Shown one piece after another: positions 1 through 6,704 of a DNA stretch of 20,896 bases. This stretch comes from a virus, in IMG/VR virus record IMGVR_UViG_3300010354_003426, positions 1-20,896 of that record. The stretch is one strand, 5' to 3'. Position numbers and translations under genes: made by a program. The notes beneath the pieces were generated by a model, which was not told where the DNA came from, did not search any database, and saw nothing but the letters and a program-made list of their open reading frames with translations. Numbering within the stretch: position 1 is the first letter of the stretch; every line of letters begins with the position of its first letter.

Positions 1-308
1 CATGGCTCGAAAAGGTCAAAGAACTAGAAGCAAAGGTTGCAGAGTCTGAAGCAAAGGCTGCAAAAGCCAATGTTGATATCCAAGAGAAAATAGTGTACAA
101 GGATAAGGTTGTTGTACAAAAGGGTGATGAAATAATAAAATATGTTGACAAATTTGTAACCAAGGAAGTTCTCAAAGAAGTGCAAGGTCCGGAGCGTGTT
201 AAGATAGAAGAAGTTATTAAGTATGTTGAGAACTGCCCTGTACCGCAAGAAGTAATCGACATCCACAACCAGGCTGCGAGAATCAACAAATCGCAGAATT
301 CAAAATGA
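1..308 (+). CDS. Inner-membrane spanin-like (Rz-like) protein, C-terminal part
   Basis: The reading frame is open from the first complete codon (position 3) to TGA at 306-308, so the gene begins upstream of the window. The visible 101 residues start with a charged Ala/Glu/Lys heptad-like stretch (LEKVKELEAKVAESEAKAAKAN) typical of a coiled coil, followed by mixed charged sequence and the ending ENCPVPQEVIDIHNQAA. A periplasmic coiled coil ending in a CPVP-type tail is what I recall of phage i-spanins. The stop overlaps the start of a small lipoprotein (ATGA, 305-308), the usual arrangement of an i-spanin/o-spanin pair, and an endolysin follows. In the family, the inner-membrane spanin binds the outer-membrane lipoprotein and fuses the two membranes in the last step of lysis. 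The N-terminal membrane anchor lies outside the window, so this is a contextual call; a tail-associated coiled-coil protein is the alternative. Confidence 0.55.
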   Translation, partial: WLEKVKELEAKVAESEAKAAKANVDIQEKIVYKDKVVVQKGDEIIKYVDKFVTKEVLKEVQGPERVKIEEVIKYVENCPVPQEVIDIHNQAARINKSQNSK

Positions 309-571
309 AAAAGTTAGTTGTGATATTTGCCATTGCTGCTGCTGGTTGTTCGACTGTTGTTCCAGTTAAGCGTACATTCCCTGACGCACCCGCTGAACTA
401 CAAAAACAGTGTCAGGACCTTAAAACCCTCGAAGGAAACAAAGTTTCTATCATGGATTTAATGAAGACAGTTGTTGAGAATTATAAATTATACTATGAGT
501 GCTCAAACAAAGTTGAAGGCTGGCAAGACTGGTATAAGACACAAAAAGATATCTTTGATAGTGTAAAGTAA
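305..571 (+). CDS. Small lipoprotein, probable outer-membrane spanin (Rz1-like)
   Basis: An 88-residue protein. The N-terminus is a lipoprotein signal: MKK, a hydrophobic stretch and a lipobox ending AAAGC with the lipidated Cys at residue 15. The mature part is short and soluble, with a Pro-containing segment right after the Cys (VVPVKRTFPDAPAEL), one internal Cys pair (QCQDL, YECSN) and a Trp-rich C-terminal helix (KVEGWQDWYKTQ). The start is fixed by the ATGA overlap with the preceding coiled-coil gene, implying coupled translation. Paired with that gene, the natural role is the o-spanin that reaches across the periplasm during lysis. The call rests on lipobox plus position; the protein is somewhat longer than classical Rz1. 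A superinfection-exclusion lipoprotein cannot be excluded. Confidence 0.6.
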   Translation: MKKLVVIFAIAAAGCSTVVPVKRTFPDAPAELQKQCQDLKTLEGNKVSIMDLMKTVVENYKLYYECSNKVEGWQDWYKTQKDIFDSVK

Positions 572-581
572 AGGAAACAAA

Positions 582-848
582 ATGAAAGCATTTGCAATTG
601 TTCTCGCTGCAGTTGTTCTTTCGGGATGCGCTTATCTCGGACCGAAGGATTACTCAACGTATGTTGAGACTGCAAAATCTATAAGCAAAGACAACACAGT
701 TGCTCAAACGGCTTGCTGGTCTGCAATCACAGAGATTGCCAAGGGTGGTGATGCTGGTGCGCGAGTTGGTGCAATAGCGCTAGCTGAGAAGTGCAAGAAC
801 GATCCTGTCAAGCTCGAGGCACCTAAGAAAAACTGGCTAGGACTGTAA
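582..848 (+). CDS. Small phage lipoprotein of unknown role
   Basis: An 88-residue protein with a clear lipoprotein signal (MKAFAIVLAAVVLSGC; lipidated Cys16). The mature part (AYLGPKDYSTYVETAKSI...) is Ala-rich and predicted helical, with further cysteines at CWSA and EKCKND. AAAGGAA at 571-577 gives a Shine-Dalgarno about 4 bases before the ATG. It lies between the o-spanin-like gene and the endolysin, so it belongs to the lysis/envelope block. Small Ala-rich lipoproteins of this kind recur in tailed phages of Proteobacteria, but I know of no assigned function. It could be a second spanin component, or an outer-membrane protein that excludes competing phage. Confidence 0.65.
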   Translation: MKAFAIVLAAVVLSGCAYLGPKDYSTYVETAKSISKDNTVAQTACWSAITEIAKGGDAGARVGAIALAEKCKNDPVKLEAPKKNWLGL

Positions 849-849
849 A

Positions 850-1473
850 ATGGAACTAACACTACAACAACTTAAACAACTTCTACCCAAAAACCCATAC
901 GTTGAGCACTGGCATAGAGCTCTTGCTCAGCTGTTTCCTGATTACGAGATCAACACTCCTCAGCGCATTGCAGCGTTTGTTGCCCAGTGCGCGCATGAGT
1001 CTGGTGGGTTCATGGTGTTGAAGGAAAATCTTAATTACAGGCCAGCAACGTTGCGCAAGCTGTTCCCGAAATACTTTCCTGACGATGCTATTGCTAATGA
1101 CTATTGCTCGCGTCCTAATAAGCAAGAAGCAATAGCAAATCGCATCTATGCAAACAGAATGGGTAACGGACCAGAAGAGTCTGGTGATGGTTATCGATAC
1201 TGTGGTCGCGGTCTGATTCAGTTGACAGGACGCGATAACTATGCGTGGTTTGCTGCTTCTCTCAGCATCACGCCAGAGGAAGCAACGGAGTATTTGGCGA
1301 CGTTCGAAGGTGCTGCACAATCCGCATGCTGGTTCTGGGAAACAAACAAACTTAATCAATGGGCAGATAAAGGTGACATCGTTACACTAACGAAGCGAAT
1401 CAATGGTGGGACGATTGGTCTAGATGACCGAATTAAACATTATGAACATGCTCTCCATGTACTTGGTCACTAG
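850..1473 (+). CDS. GH19 chitinase-like endolysin
   Basis: A 207-residue single-domain protein of the glycoside hydrolase 19 / lysozyme-like fold that cuts the glycan strands of peptidoglycan at lysis. Supporting motifs: the early helix with the catalytic acid, CAHESGGF (Glu50); the block YRYCGRGLIQLTGRDNY (near residues 115-131), diagnostic of phage GH19 endolysins; and the C-terminal KRINGGTIGLDDRI, which is the family's 'NGG..G...R' segment. No signal peptide is seen, so periplasmic access would need a holin, and holin-like candidates follow downstream. The length matches stand-alone phage GH19 lysins, with no separate cell-wall-binding domain. The ATG at 850 follows the previous stop by one base and has AGGA about 7 bases upstream. 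Confidence 0.92.
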   Translation: MELTLQQLKQLLPKNPYVEHWHRALAQLFPDYEINTPQRIAAFVAQCAHESGGFMVLKENLNYRPATLRKLFPKYFPDDAIANDYCSRPNKQEAIANRIYANRMGNGPEESGDGYRYCGRGLIQLTGRDNYAWFAASLSITPEEATEYLATFEGAAQSACWFWETNKLNQWADKGDIVTLTKRINGGTIGLDDRIKHYEHALHVLGH

Positions 1474-1482
1474 GAGTATGCG

Positions 1483-1755
1483 ATGAATGATAAGAAACTG
1501 TTTAAGTGGCTGGCATTTCTTGTTTTAATGCCTGTTGCTTTAGCTGTGTTTGGTGGTGATAGGTTTCGCTATCCTTGCCAAGATCCCACAAATTGGGACA
1601 AACCTATTTGTCAAAAACCCGCATGCGACGTGACGAGAACGTGCCCGGAGCATGTTTTTAAGGGGCAACGTGACCCCAGATTAGGACCTCCAGATGATAC
1701 AAAAAATGCTGCGCTCCCTTTGGCCCCAGCGCAAGGAGTCAACTGTGGAAAATAA
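1483..1755 (+). CDS. Small membrane or exported Cys-rich protein
   Basis: A 90-residue protein with one N-terminal hydrophobic segment (FKWLAFLVLMPVALAVFG, about residues 5-22) after a basic start, followed by a polar tail rich in Pro and with five cysteines (YPCQD, PICQKPACD, RTCPEH, VNCGK). The segment could be a signal anchor or a cleavable signal peptide; the even run of cysteines in the tail suggests disulfides and so a periplasmic location. TAGGAG at 1472-1477 gives a good ribosome-binding site. It lies directly after the endolysin and slightly overlaps the next membrane gene. I do not recognise the family. A role in lysis or its timing is plausible only from position. Confidence 0.6.
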   Translation: MNDKKLFKWLAFLVLMPVALAVFGGDRFRYPCQDPTNWDKPICQKPACDVTRTCPEHVFKGQRDPRLGPPDDTKNAALPLAPAQGVNCGK

Positions 1756-2257
1756 TACTACACCAGCACAACCATTCGTATACACAGACGAGCAATTGAT
1801 GGCTCGTTTGAAGTTCTTTATCGGTGTTTGTCTTGCATTGACACTGACAGGAATTGTGTTTGTTGTTCTGTACTCTTTAATCTTTGTTACTCAACCACTG
1901 AACGCAATCAGCCCGATCGATCAGAAGTTCTTTGAGCTGATAGTTCCGATCGCAACGTTCTTGACTGGTACACTGTCTGGCATTATGCTTGCTGGTGGAA
2001 CAAAGGAGGAGACAGAAGCTAAACTTGCAATGATGAAGCAAGCGTCTGAGAATCAAGTTCAGGCCGCCAAGTCTAATCCTCCTGCACCCCCTCCTGCTCC
2101 GTCATTCTCTGCACCTTCTATGGGTGGTGGAATGATGTCGGGTGGAATGATGCCGGCTGGATCAATGGGTTCTATGTCTAGTACGGCAGCACCTCCTGTT
2201 GTTGCAGGGTTTGGTGGTAAGCTTGCACCTCCTCAACTGCCACAGCCTGAGCTATGA
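1745..2257 (+). CDS. Two-helix membrane protein with Pro/Met/Gly-rich tail
   Basis: I place the start at GTG 1745 because AAGGAG (1733-1738) sits 6 bases upstream; an ATG at 1694 is in frame but would overlap the preceding gene by 62 bases and lacks a ribosome-binding site. The 170-residue product has two hydrophobic segments: FFIGVCLALTLTGIVFVVLY and FELIVPIATFLTGTLSGIML. A charged helix follows (KEETEAKLAMMKQASENQ), then a low-complexity tail of Pro/Ala and then Gly/Met/Ser (PSMGGGMMSGGMM...). Two helices with a short loop and a hydrophilic C-terminus recall holins, but the long disordered tail is unusual for them. The ATGA overlap at 2254-2257 couples it to the next membrane gene. Confidence 0.7.
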   Translation: MENNTTPAQPFVYTDEQLMARLKFFIGVCLALTLTGIVFVVLYSLIFVTQPLNAISPIDQKFFELIVPIATFLTGTLSGIMLAGGTKEETEAKLAMMKQASENQVQAAKSNPPAPPPAPSFSAPSMGGGMMSGGMMPAGSMGSMSSTAAPPVVAGFGGKLAPPQLPQPEL

Positions 2258-2505
2258 TAGGATTCCTGCACAGCTTGCTTAGCGATAGTCACAACAACTC
2301 GTGGAGTTCGAAGCGAGTTGTTACGTTCCTTGCATTCCTGCTGTGCGGTACTGCTTTTCTTGCTGATGTGTTTTTGGGTAAGAAGATCACACAAGGATTA
2401 TACGATGGTATGATGTACATCGTGATTGCTGGTCTTGGCCTTACGGCATCGGAAAAATTTACACCTGATAAATATAACAATCGTCCAACGGAGTCACCCA
2501 AATGA
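2254..2505 (+). CDS. Putative holin-like two-helix membrane protein
   Basis: An 83-residue protein with two hydrophobic stretches (VVTFLAFLLCGTAFLADVFLG and MMYIVIAGLGLTASEKF) flanked by a polar N-terminus (SDSHNNSWSSKR) and a charged C-terminus. Size, topology and position in a lysis block fit a class II-type holin that would permeabilise the inner membrane and release the endolysin. I recall similar 'SSKR..TFLAFLLC' phage proteins annotated as holins or unknowns, but have no search to confirm it. Both ends are coupled by ATGA overlaps (2254-2257 and 2502-2505). Confidence 0.55.
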   Translation: MIGFLHSLLSDSHNNSWSSKRVVTFLAFLLCGTAFLADVFLGKKITQGLYDGMMYIVIAGLGLTASEKFTPDKYNNRPTESPK

Positions 2506-2711
2506 AATACGTACTCTCTCTCATCGCCGCTTCTGCGCTCACTTTTGGTGCTGCTGATGCGTTTGCTGCTGAAACAAAGAAGGTTTGCATCGACAAGGTT
2601 ACCAAGGATGGTAAGCCTGTGATGGACAAAGCTGGTAAGCAAGTCCAGGATTGCAAAGAAATGAAGGTTCACAAGAAGCTTGAAGGTACGAAAGTACCTG
2701 AGAAGAAGTGA
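2502..2711 (+). CDS. Small exported Lys-rich protein
   Basis: A 69-residue protein with a textbook Sec signal peptide (MKYVLSLIAASALTFGAADAFA, likely cut after AFA at about residue 22). The mature peptide of about 47 residues is highly basic, has two cysteines (KVCIDKV, QDCKEM) and contains a repeated KDGKPVMDKAGK-like pattern. A disulfide between the two Cys in the periplasm is likely. Function is unknown. It is coupled by ATGA to the holin-like gene and by GTGA to the next gene, so it is part of the same transcription unit. Confidence 0.65.
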   Translation: MKYVLSLIAASALTFGAADAFAAETKKVCIDKVTKDGKPVMDKAGKQVQDCKEMKVHKKLEGTKVPEKK

Positions 2712-2956
2712 GCCCGGCTGGCAACAGCATGGAAATGTTTGATACAGGCGCACGGATTGCGGTTTTGGAAAATCAACTCGAAAATCTTGGTAGCGAGTTA
2801 AAAAACTTCAGACAAGATTCAAAAGATCAACACCGTCAAATGATGGAGAAGATCGACGATATTGACAAACGCCTTGTCGTAATTGAGAGATGGCGTTGGA
2901 TGATCGTCGGGGGTGCGTGCGCTCTTGGATACTTGGTATCTCATTTTGTAAAATAA
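2708..2956 (+). CDS. XhlA-like coiled-coil protein with C-terminal membrane anchor
   Basis: The product has an amphipathic coiled coil (ARIAVLENQLENLGSELKNF ... MMEKIDDIDKRLVVIE) followed by a single C-terminal hydrophobic helix (WRWMIVGGACALGYLVSHF). This order matches the haemolysin XhlA / phage membrane-protein family that works with holins and endolysins. GTG 2708 overlaps the previous stop (GTGA); in-frame ATGs at 2729 and 2735 are alternatives and would still keep the whole coiled coil. It is the last gene before the strong hairpin at 2976-3011. Confidence is high that the gene is real and moderate for the family. Confidence 0.6.
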   Translation: MSPAGNSMEMFDTGARIAVLENQLENLGSELKNFRQDSKDQHRQMMEKIDDIDKRLVVIERWRWMIVGGACALGYLVSHFVK

Positions 2957-2959
2957 CAG

Positions 2960-2988
2960 TTGACTTCTGTACATCAACCCTCTAGAGT
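2960..2988 (+). promoter_or_regulatory. Sigma-70-like promoter overlapping a terminator, upstream of primase
   Basis: TTGACT (2960-2965), 17-base spacer, TAGAGT (2983-2988). The -35 matches 5 of 6 consensus bases and the -10 matches 4 of 6. It shares the GTTGACTT core with promoters at 12624 and 15241. The -10 element lies inside the left arm of the terminator hairpin, so a start point about 7 bases downstream would fall at the beginning of the right arm (near 2995). Promoter activity is inferred. Confidence 0.5.
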
Positions 2989-3011
2989 TGATTGCTCTAG
3001 AGGGTTTTTTT
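2976..3011 (+). terminator. Strong intrinsic terminator / SD-sequestering hairpin
   Basis: A perfect 12-bp inverted repeat (AACCCTCTAGAG at 2976-2987, CTCTAGAGGGTT at 2995-3006) with a 7-base loop and a run of seven T (3005-3011). It ends the lysis block. The right arm also holds GAGGG (3000-3004), placed 7 bases before the primase ATG at 3012, so the same hairpin hides the primase ribosome-binding site in any read-through transcript. Confidence 0.9.
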
Positions 3012-4040
3012 ATGAATTGGATCGATCAAAAATACATTAACAGTCTTGCACCTCGTCTTTCTATGTTCTCGCGGAAGGATGATGGTGTATGGAACATGCG
3101 CTGTCCGATTTGTGGTGACTCTCGAAAGAGTAAGACAAAGGCACGAGGGTACATTCTTGGTCGGAATGGTTCATATGTGTATACATGTCACAACTGTAAC
3201 GTATCGATGCCTTTTGGTAAGTTTCTCGAGACAATTGATCCAGCAGCTTATAAGGACTACCTTCGCGAACGGTTTGTCGAGCGCAGCAGCAATACGAGTA
3301 ACATCGTCGAGCCGGCTGCGGACATATCAAAGTTCCATGTTCCGAAGTTTATCAAGTATACAGCACTAAACACACTCAAAAAGATCTCTCAGCTCGAGGT
3401 AGATCATCCTGCTCGTAAGTACATTGTTAGGAGACAGATTCCTAACCCTTATCATGCGAAGCTGTTCTATGCACCGAAGTTTAAGACATTCGTCAATACA
3501 TTGATTCCGGATAAGTTTGATCTGTCGAAGAAAGATGAACCACGACTGATTATTCCATTCGTTGACAAAGAAAAGAATCTGTTTGGCTTTCAGGGTCGTG
3601 CGTTTGGCCCTGTAGAACCGCGCTACATCACGATCATACTTGACCATGATAAGCCAAAGGTATACAATCTAGAGTCAATCGATGTCAAACAACGAGTATA
3701 TGTTGTTGAAGGACCGATCGATGCAATGTTCCTTCATAACTGTGTTGCAATGTGTGGTGCACATCTAGATGAGACGATTAACACAGTAGGTGTCAAACCA
3801 CATAATGTAACCGTTGTGTATGACAATGAGCCAAGGAACAAAGAGATTGTCAAGGCAATTGAGAAGGCAATAGACAAGGGATATAGCGTTTGTATATGGC
3901 CGCAGCATGTACAACAGAAAGACATTAACGACATGGTGATTAGTGGTTTGTCTCCAAATAAGATACAACAGATCATAGATCAGCATACATACAGTGACCT
4001 GGTTGCTAAGATGCAACTAATACAGTGGAAGAGGATATAA
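3012..4040 (+). CDS. DnaG-type DNA primase (T4 gp61-like)
   Basis: 342 residues from ATG 3012, which is the size I recall for T4 gp61; a longer reading from TTG 2988 would run through the hairpin and is rejected. It makes RNA primers for lagging-strand synthesis together with the replicative helicase (not in this window). The N-terminal zinc ribbon is CPIC (Cys31, Cys34) plus CHNC (Cys59, Cys62). The catalytic Toprim domain follows: VEGPIDAM (Glu233, Asp237) and YDNEPRN (Asp271 and Glu273, a DxE in place of DxD, as I recall for T4-type primases). The Shine-Dalgarno GAGGG lies inside the upstream hairpin. It opens a unit continuing to thyX and nrdA, linking priming and dNTP supply. Confidence 0.93.
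   Translation: MNWIDQKYINSLAPRLSMFSRKDDGVWNMRCPICGDSRKSKTKARGYILGRNGSYVYTCHNCNVSMPFGKFLETIDPAAYKDYLRERFVERSSNTSNIVEPAADISKFHVPKFIKYTALNTLKKISQLEVDHPARKYIVRRQIPNPYHAKLFYAPKFKTFVNTLIPDKFDLSKKDEPRLIIPFVDKEKNLFGFQGRAFGPVEPRYITIILDHDKPKVYNLESIDVKQRVYVVEGPIDAMFLHNCVAMCGAHLDETINTVGVKPHNVTVVYDNEPRNKEIVKAIEKAIDKGYSVCIWPQHVQQKDINDMVISGLSPNKIQQIIDQHTYSDLVAKMQLIQWKRI
3640..3668 (+). promoter_or_regulatory. Possible internal promoter inside primase
   Basis: TTGACC (3640-3645), 17-base spacer, TACAAT (3663-3668): 5 of 6 matches in both boxes with optimal spacing. It lies within the primase coding sequence about 370 bases before thyX, so it could boost thyX/nrdA. A chance match in coding sequence is quite possible. 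Confidence 0.3.
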
Positions 4041-4041
4041 C

Positions 4042-4728
4042 ATGAAGGTCAGAATTGTTAGTTACTCGACGCCGTCGAGAGAACTGATCAGTGAAGGTTT
4101 ATACAACGTTCAAGAGCTTGTAGCATTCTGTGCTCGAGTATCGAACCCATCAAACCAAATGAATATGGGTACATCAGAAAAACTGATTAAGTACCTTGTC
4201 AACAACGCACACTGGTCTCCACTAGAGATGGTTAGTGCCACGCTTGAGATTGAAACAACACGAGATATAGCACGACAGATGCTCCGTCATCGTTCGTTCT
4301 CGTTTCAAGAATTCTCTCAGCGGTATGCTGACCCTACAACTGAGCTGACATTCGAATATCGTGAAGCAAGACTGCAAGATCCAAAAAACAGACAAAACTC
4401 AATCGAACTTAACCTTGCTACTGATGCAGAGGCACGAGAGTTGTCTAAGGAGTGGCACAACAAGCAGATTGATGTAATTAACGCTGCCAAAGCTGCATAT
4501 ACATGGGCAGTAACCAATGGAATTGCTAAGGAGCAAGCGCGCGCTGTACTACCAGAGGGGCTGACTGTTTCGAGGTTGTACATGAGTGGAACACTGCGCT
4601 CTTGGATACACTATATACAGCTTCGATCTGCTAACGGAACGCAGAAAGAACACATCGAGATTGCTAAAGCATGTGCAGGTGTAATTGCTGAGATTTTCCC
4701 TCTTTCCACGGACTTTGTTTCACAATAA
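4042..4728 (+). CDS. thyX: Flavin-dependent thymidylate synthase
   Basis: A 228-residue ThyX, which methylates dUMP to dTMP using methylene-tetrahydrofolate, FAD and NADPH. The signature RHR-x7-S is intact in LRHRSFSFQEFSQRY (RHR at residues 82-84), and the family's ARVSNP (early) and RSWIHYIQLRSANGTQKEH (late) blocks are present, the latter holding the substrate-binding Arg. Length is normal for the family. The start is one base after the primase stop, with AGAGGA about 8 bases upstream. Position between primase and nrdA fits a nucleotide-supply operon. Carrying ThyX rather than ThyA frees the phage from host dihydrofolate reductase to a greater extent, since ThyX yields tetrahydrofolate. 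Confidence 0.96.
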   Translation: MKVRIVSYSTPSRELISEGLYNVQELVAFCARVSNPSNQMNMGTSEKLIKYLVNNAHWSPLEMVSATLEIETTRDIARQMLRHRSFSFQEFSQRYADPTTELTFEYREARLQDPKNRQNSIELNLATDAEARELSKEWHNKQIDVINAAKAAYTWAVTNGIAKEQARAVLPEGLTVSRLYMSGTLRSWIHYIQLRSANGTQKEHIEIAKACAGVIAEIFPLSTDFVSQ

Positions 4729-4741
4729 TTGGAGTTTATTA

Positions 4742-6562
4742 ATGTCACTTGACACATATCTTGGCATCGCTGTAGACTATTCACGAGACAACCTATTCGA
4801 CGAACTTGGATTAAAACGACTGCAAGAGTCGTACATGAAGGAAGACGAGACGAGCCCACAACAACGGTTCGCATTTGTATCAAAACAATTTGGCACTAAT
4901 CAAGATCATGCGCAACGTCTTTATGATTATAGCAGCAAGCATTGGCTCAGCTACAGCACTCCTATCTTATCTTTTGGCCGTAGTGCTCGCGGTCTGCCTA
5001 TATCATGTTTCCTCCCTTATCTCCATGATAGCTCGGCAGGGTTGGTGGATACGCTTTCTGAAGTTAATTGGTTATCGATGCTAGGAGGCGGAGTTGGAAT
5101 CGGTGTTGGCATTCGCTCTGCTGATGATAAGTCCACTGGGGTTATGCCTCATCTACGGACTTATGATGCGTCAAGCCTCGCCTATCGTCAAGGCCGTACT
5201 CGCCGCGGCTCTTATGCCGCTTACCTTGATATCTCTCATCCAGATATTGCTATTTTTCTCGAAATGAGAAAGCCGACCGGCGACCCGAACATGCGGGCAC
5301 TAAACCTTCATCATGGACTCAATATTCCAGATGCATTCATGCAGATCATTGAGAACTGTATGAAGGATCCGAACGCTGATGACAGCTGGGAGTTGAAAGA
5401 TCCTCACAACGGAGAAGTCCGCGAGGTAGTATCAGCCAAGGAGTTGTGGACAAAGATCATTGAGATGAGGATGCAGACTGGCGAGCCATACCTGCATTTT
5501 ATTGATACTAGTAACCGATTGATGCCTGAGTTCCAGAAAAAGTTAGGACTGTCGATCAGGCAATCAAATCTGTGTAGTGAGATTATCCTTCCTACCGACA
5601 AGGAACGGACGGCTGTATGTTGCTTGTCATCTGTGAATTTGGAATACTATGACCAATGGAAAGATGATCCGTTGTTTTTACATGATGTTGCTGAGATGCT
5701 CGACAATGTTCTTCAGCACTTTATTGACAATGCTCCTAGTAGCATTTCACGCGCGACGTATAGTGCGCAGCGTGAGCGCTCCATTGGTGTTGGTGCGCTT
5801 GGTTTTCATGCTTATCTTCAGCAACACAACGTTCCGTTTGAAGGCGTGATGGCTAAGTCGGCCAACATCCGTATGTTTAAGCACATAAGGAACAAACTTG
5901 AACAAGCTAACATTGATCTGGGACGAGTTCGTGGTGAGGCTCCCGACGCTGCAGGGACCGGGCGGAGGTTCTCTCATGTTATGGCTGTTGCTCCCAATGC
6001 TAGCAGCTCAATTCTTATGGGGAATACTTCTCCTAGTATCGAGCCCTATCGTGCTAACGCATATCGTCAAGACACTCTATCGGGTTCTCACTTAAACAAG
6101 AACAAGTACCTCGATGCTATCATCATTAAGCATTTGTCACCAGACGGCTCACCTCTGACACCTAAGGGTGAAGATGAGTATCAGCAAATCTGGTCAAGCA
6201 TTATTGCTAATGATGGTAGTGTTCAACACCTCGAGTGGATGGATGACATCACTAAGGATGTGTTTAAGACATCGATGGAGATTGATCAGCGGTGGATCAT
6301 TGAACACGCTGCTGATCGTCAAGCATTTATCGATCAAGCTCAATCATTGAATGTGTTCTTCCGTCCTGACAGCGACATTAAATACATTCATGCTGTTCAC
6401 TTCCTTGCATGGAAGCTCGGTCTCAAGACTCTGTACTACTGCCGTAGCGAAAAGCTGGCAAAGGCGGACAAGGTGTCAAAGAGAATTGAACGGCAGGTAA
6501 TTCAAACAATTGACCTCAAGGCCGTTGCCGAGGGTGATGTTTGTCTCGCATGCGAAGGATGA
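4742..6562 (+). CDS. nrdA: Class I ribonucleotide reductase, large subunit
   Basis: 606 residues from ATG 4742 (GGAG at 4731-4734, 7 bases before); an ATG at 4685 lies inside thyX and is rejected. It reduces ribonucleotides to deoxyribonucleotides with NrdB (10128-11120). Catalytic residues are visible: ISCFLP (Cys89), NLCSEI (Cys278, Glu280), VCCLSS (Cys293/294), the radical-relay pair in LYYCRS (Tyr565, Tyr566), and a C-terminal redox pair DVCLACEG (Cys601, Cys604). The protein begins almost directly at the catalytic domain: the N-terminal ATP-cone of cellular NrdA (about 761 residues in E. coli) is missing, which should remove dATP feedback inhibition. nrdB lies about 3.6 kb away, separated by accessory genes. 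Confidence 0.96.
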   Translation: MSLDTYLGIAVDYSRDNLFDELGLKRLQESYMKEDETSPQQRFAFVSKQFGTNQDHAQRLYDYSSKHWLSYSTPILSFGRSARGLPISCFLPYLHDSSAGLVDTLSEVNWLSMLGGGVGIGVGIRSADDKSTGVMPHLRTYDASSLAYRQGRTRRGSYAAYLDISHPDIAIFLEMRKPTGDPNMRALNLHHGLNIPDAFMQIIENCMKDPNADDSWELKDPHNGEVREVVSAKELWTKIIEMRMQTGEPYLHFIDTSNRLMPEFQKKLGLSIRQSNLCSEIILPTDKERTAVCCLSSVNLEYYDQWKDDPLFLHDVAEMLDNVLQHFIDNAPSSISRATYSAQRERSIGVGALGFHAYLQQHNVPFEGVMAKSANIRMFKHIRNKLEQANIDLGRVRGEAPDAAGTGRRFSHVMAVAPNASSSILMGNTSPSIEPYRANAYRQDTLSGSHLNKNKYLDAIIIKHLSPDGSPLTPKGEDEYQQIWSSIIANDGSVQHLEWMDDITKDVFKTSMEIDQRWIIEHAADRQAFIDQAQSLNVFFRPDSDIKYIHAVHFLAWKLGLKTLYYCRSEKLAKADKVSKRIERQVIQTIDLKAVAEGDVCLACEG

Positions 6563-6563
6563 T

Positions 6564-6701
6564 ATGGGTAGGACAACGCAGAGGTCGACATATGGCTGTG
6601 GGAACAAGACCACAGTAATTAAGACCAAGCTTCGGGGTGGTGGCGTACGAACTAAGTACAAAATTACATCCGGTGTGAAACCACGCAAACCGCGAAAGTA
6701 A
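6564..6701 (+). CDS. Basic 45-residue micro-protein
   Basis: Starts at ATG 6564, one base after the nrdA stop, with AAGGAT about 7 bases upstream (6555-6560); an in-frame start further up lies inside nrdA and lacks a ribosome-binding site. The product begins MGRTTQRSTYGCGNKTTVIK, carries many Arg/Lys/Thr residues and ends GVKPRKPRK, with a calculated strongly positive charge and one Cys. No known family is recognised. A nucleic-acid-binding or virion-associated basic peptide is a guess. Tight spacing with nrdA and the next gene supports it being translated. Confidence 0.5.
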   Translation: MGRTTQRSTYGCGNKTTVIKTKLRGGGVRTKYKITSGVKPRKPRK

Positions 6702-6704
6702 CGA

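Noticed and set aside
883-1359. Long minus-strand open frame opposite the endolysin
   Set aside because: It is a shadow of the GH19 gene, with no ribosome-binding site; other minus-strand frames in the window are likewise shadows.
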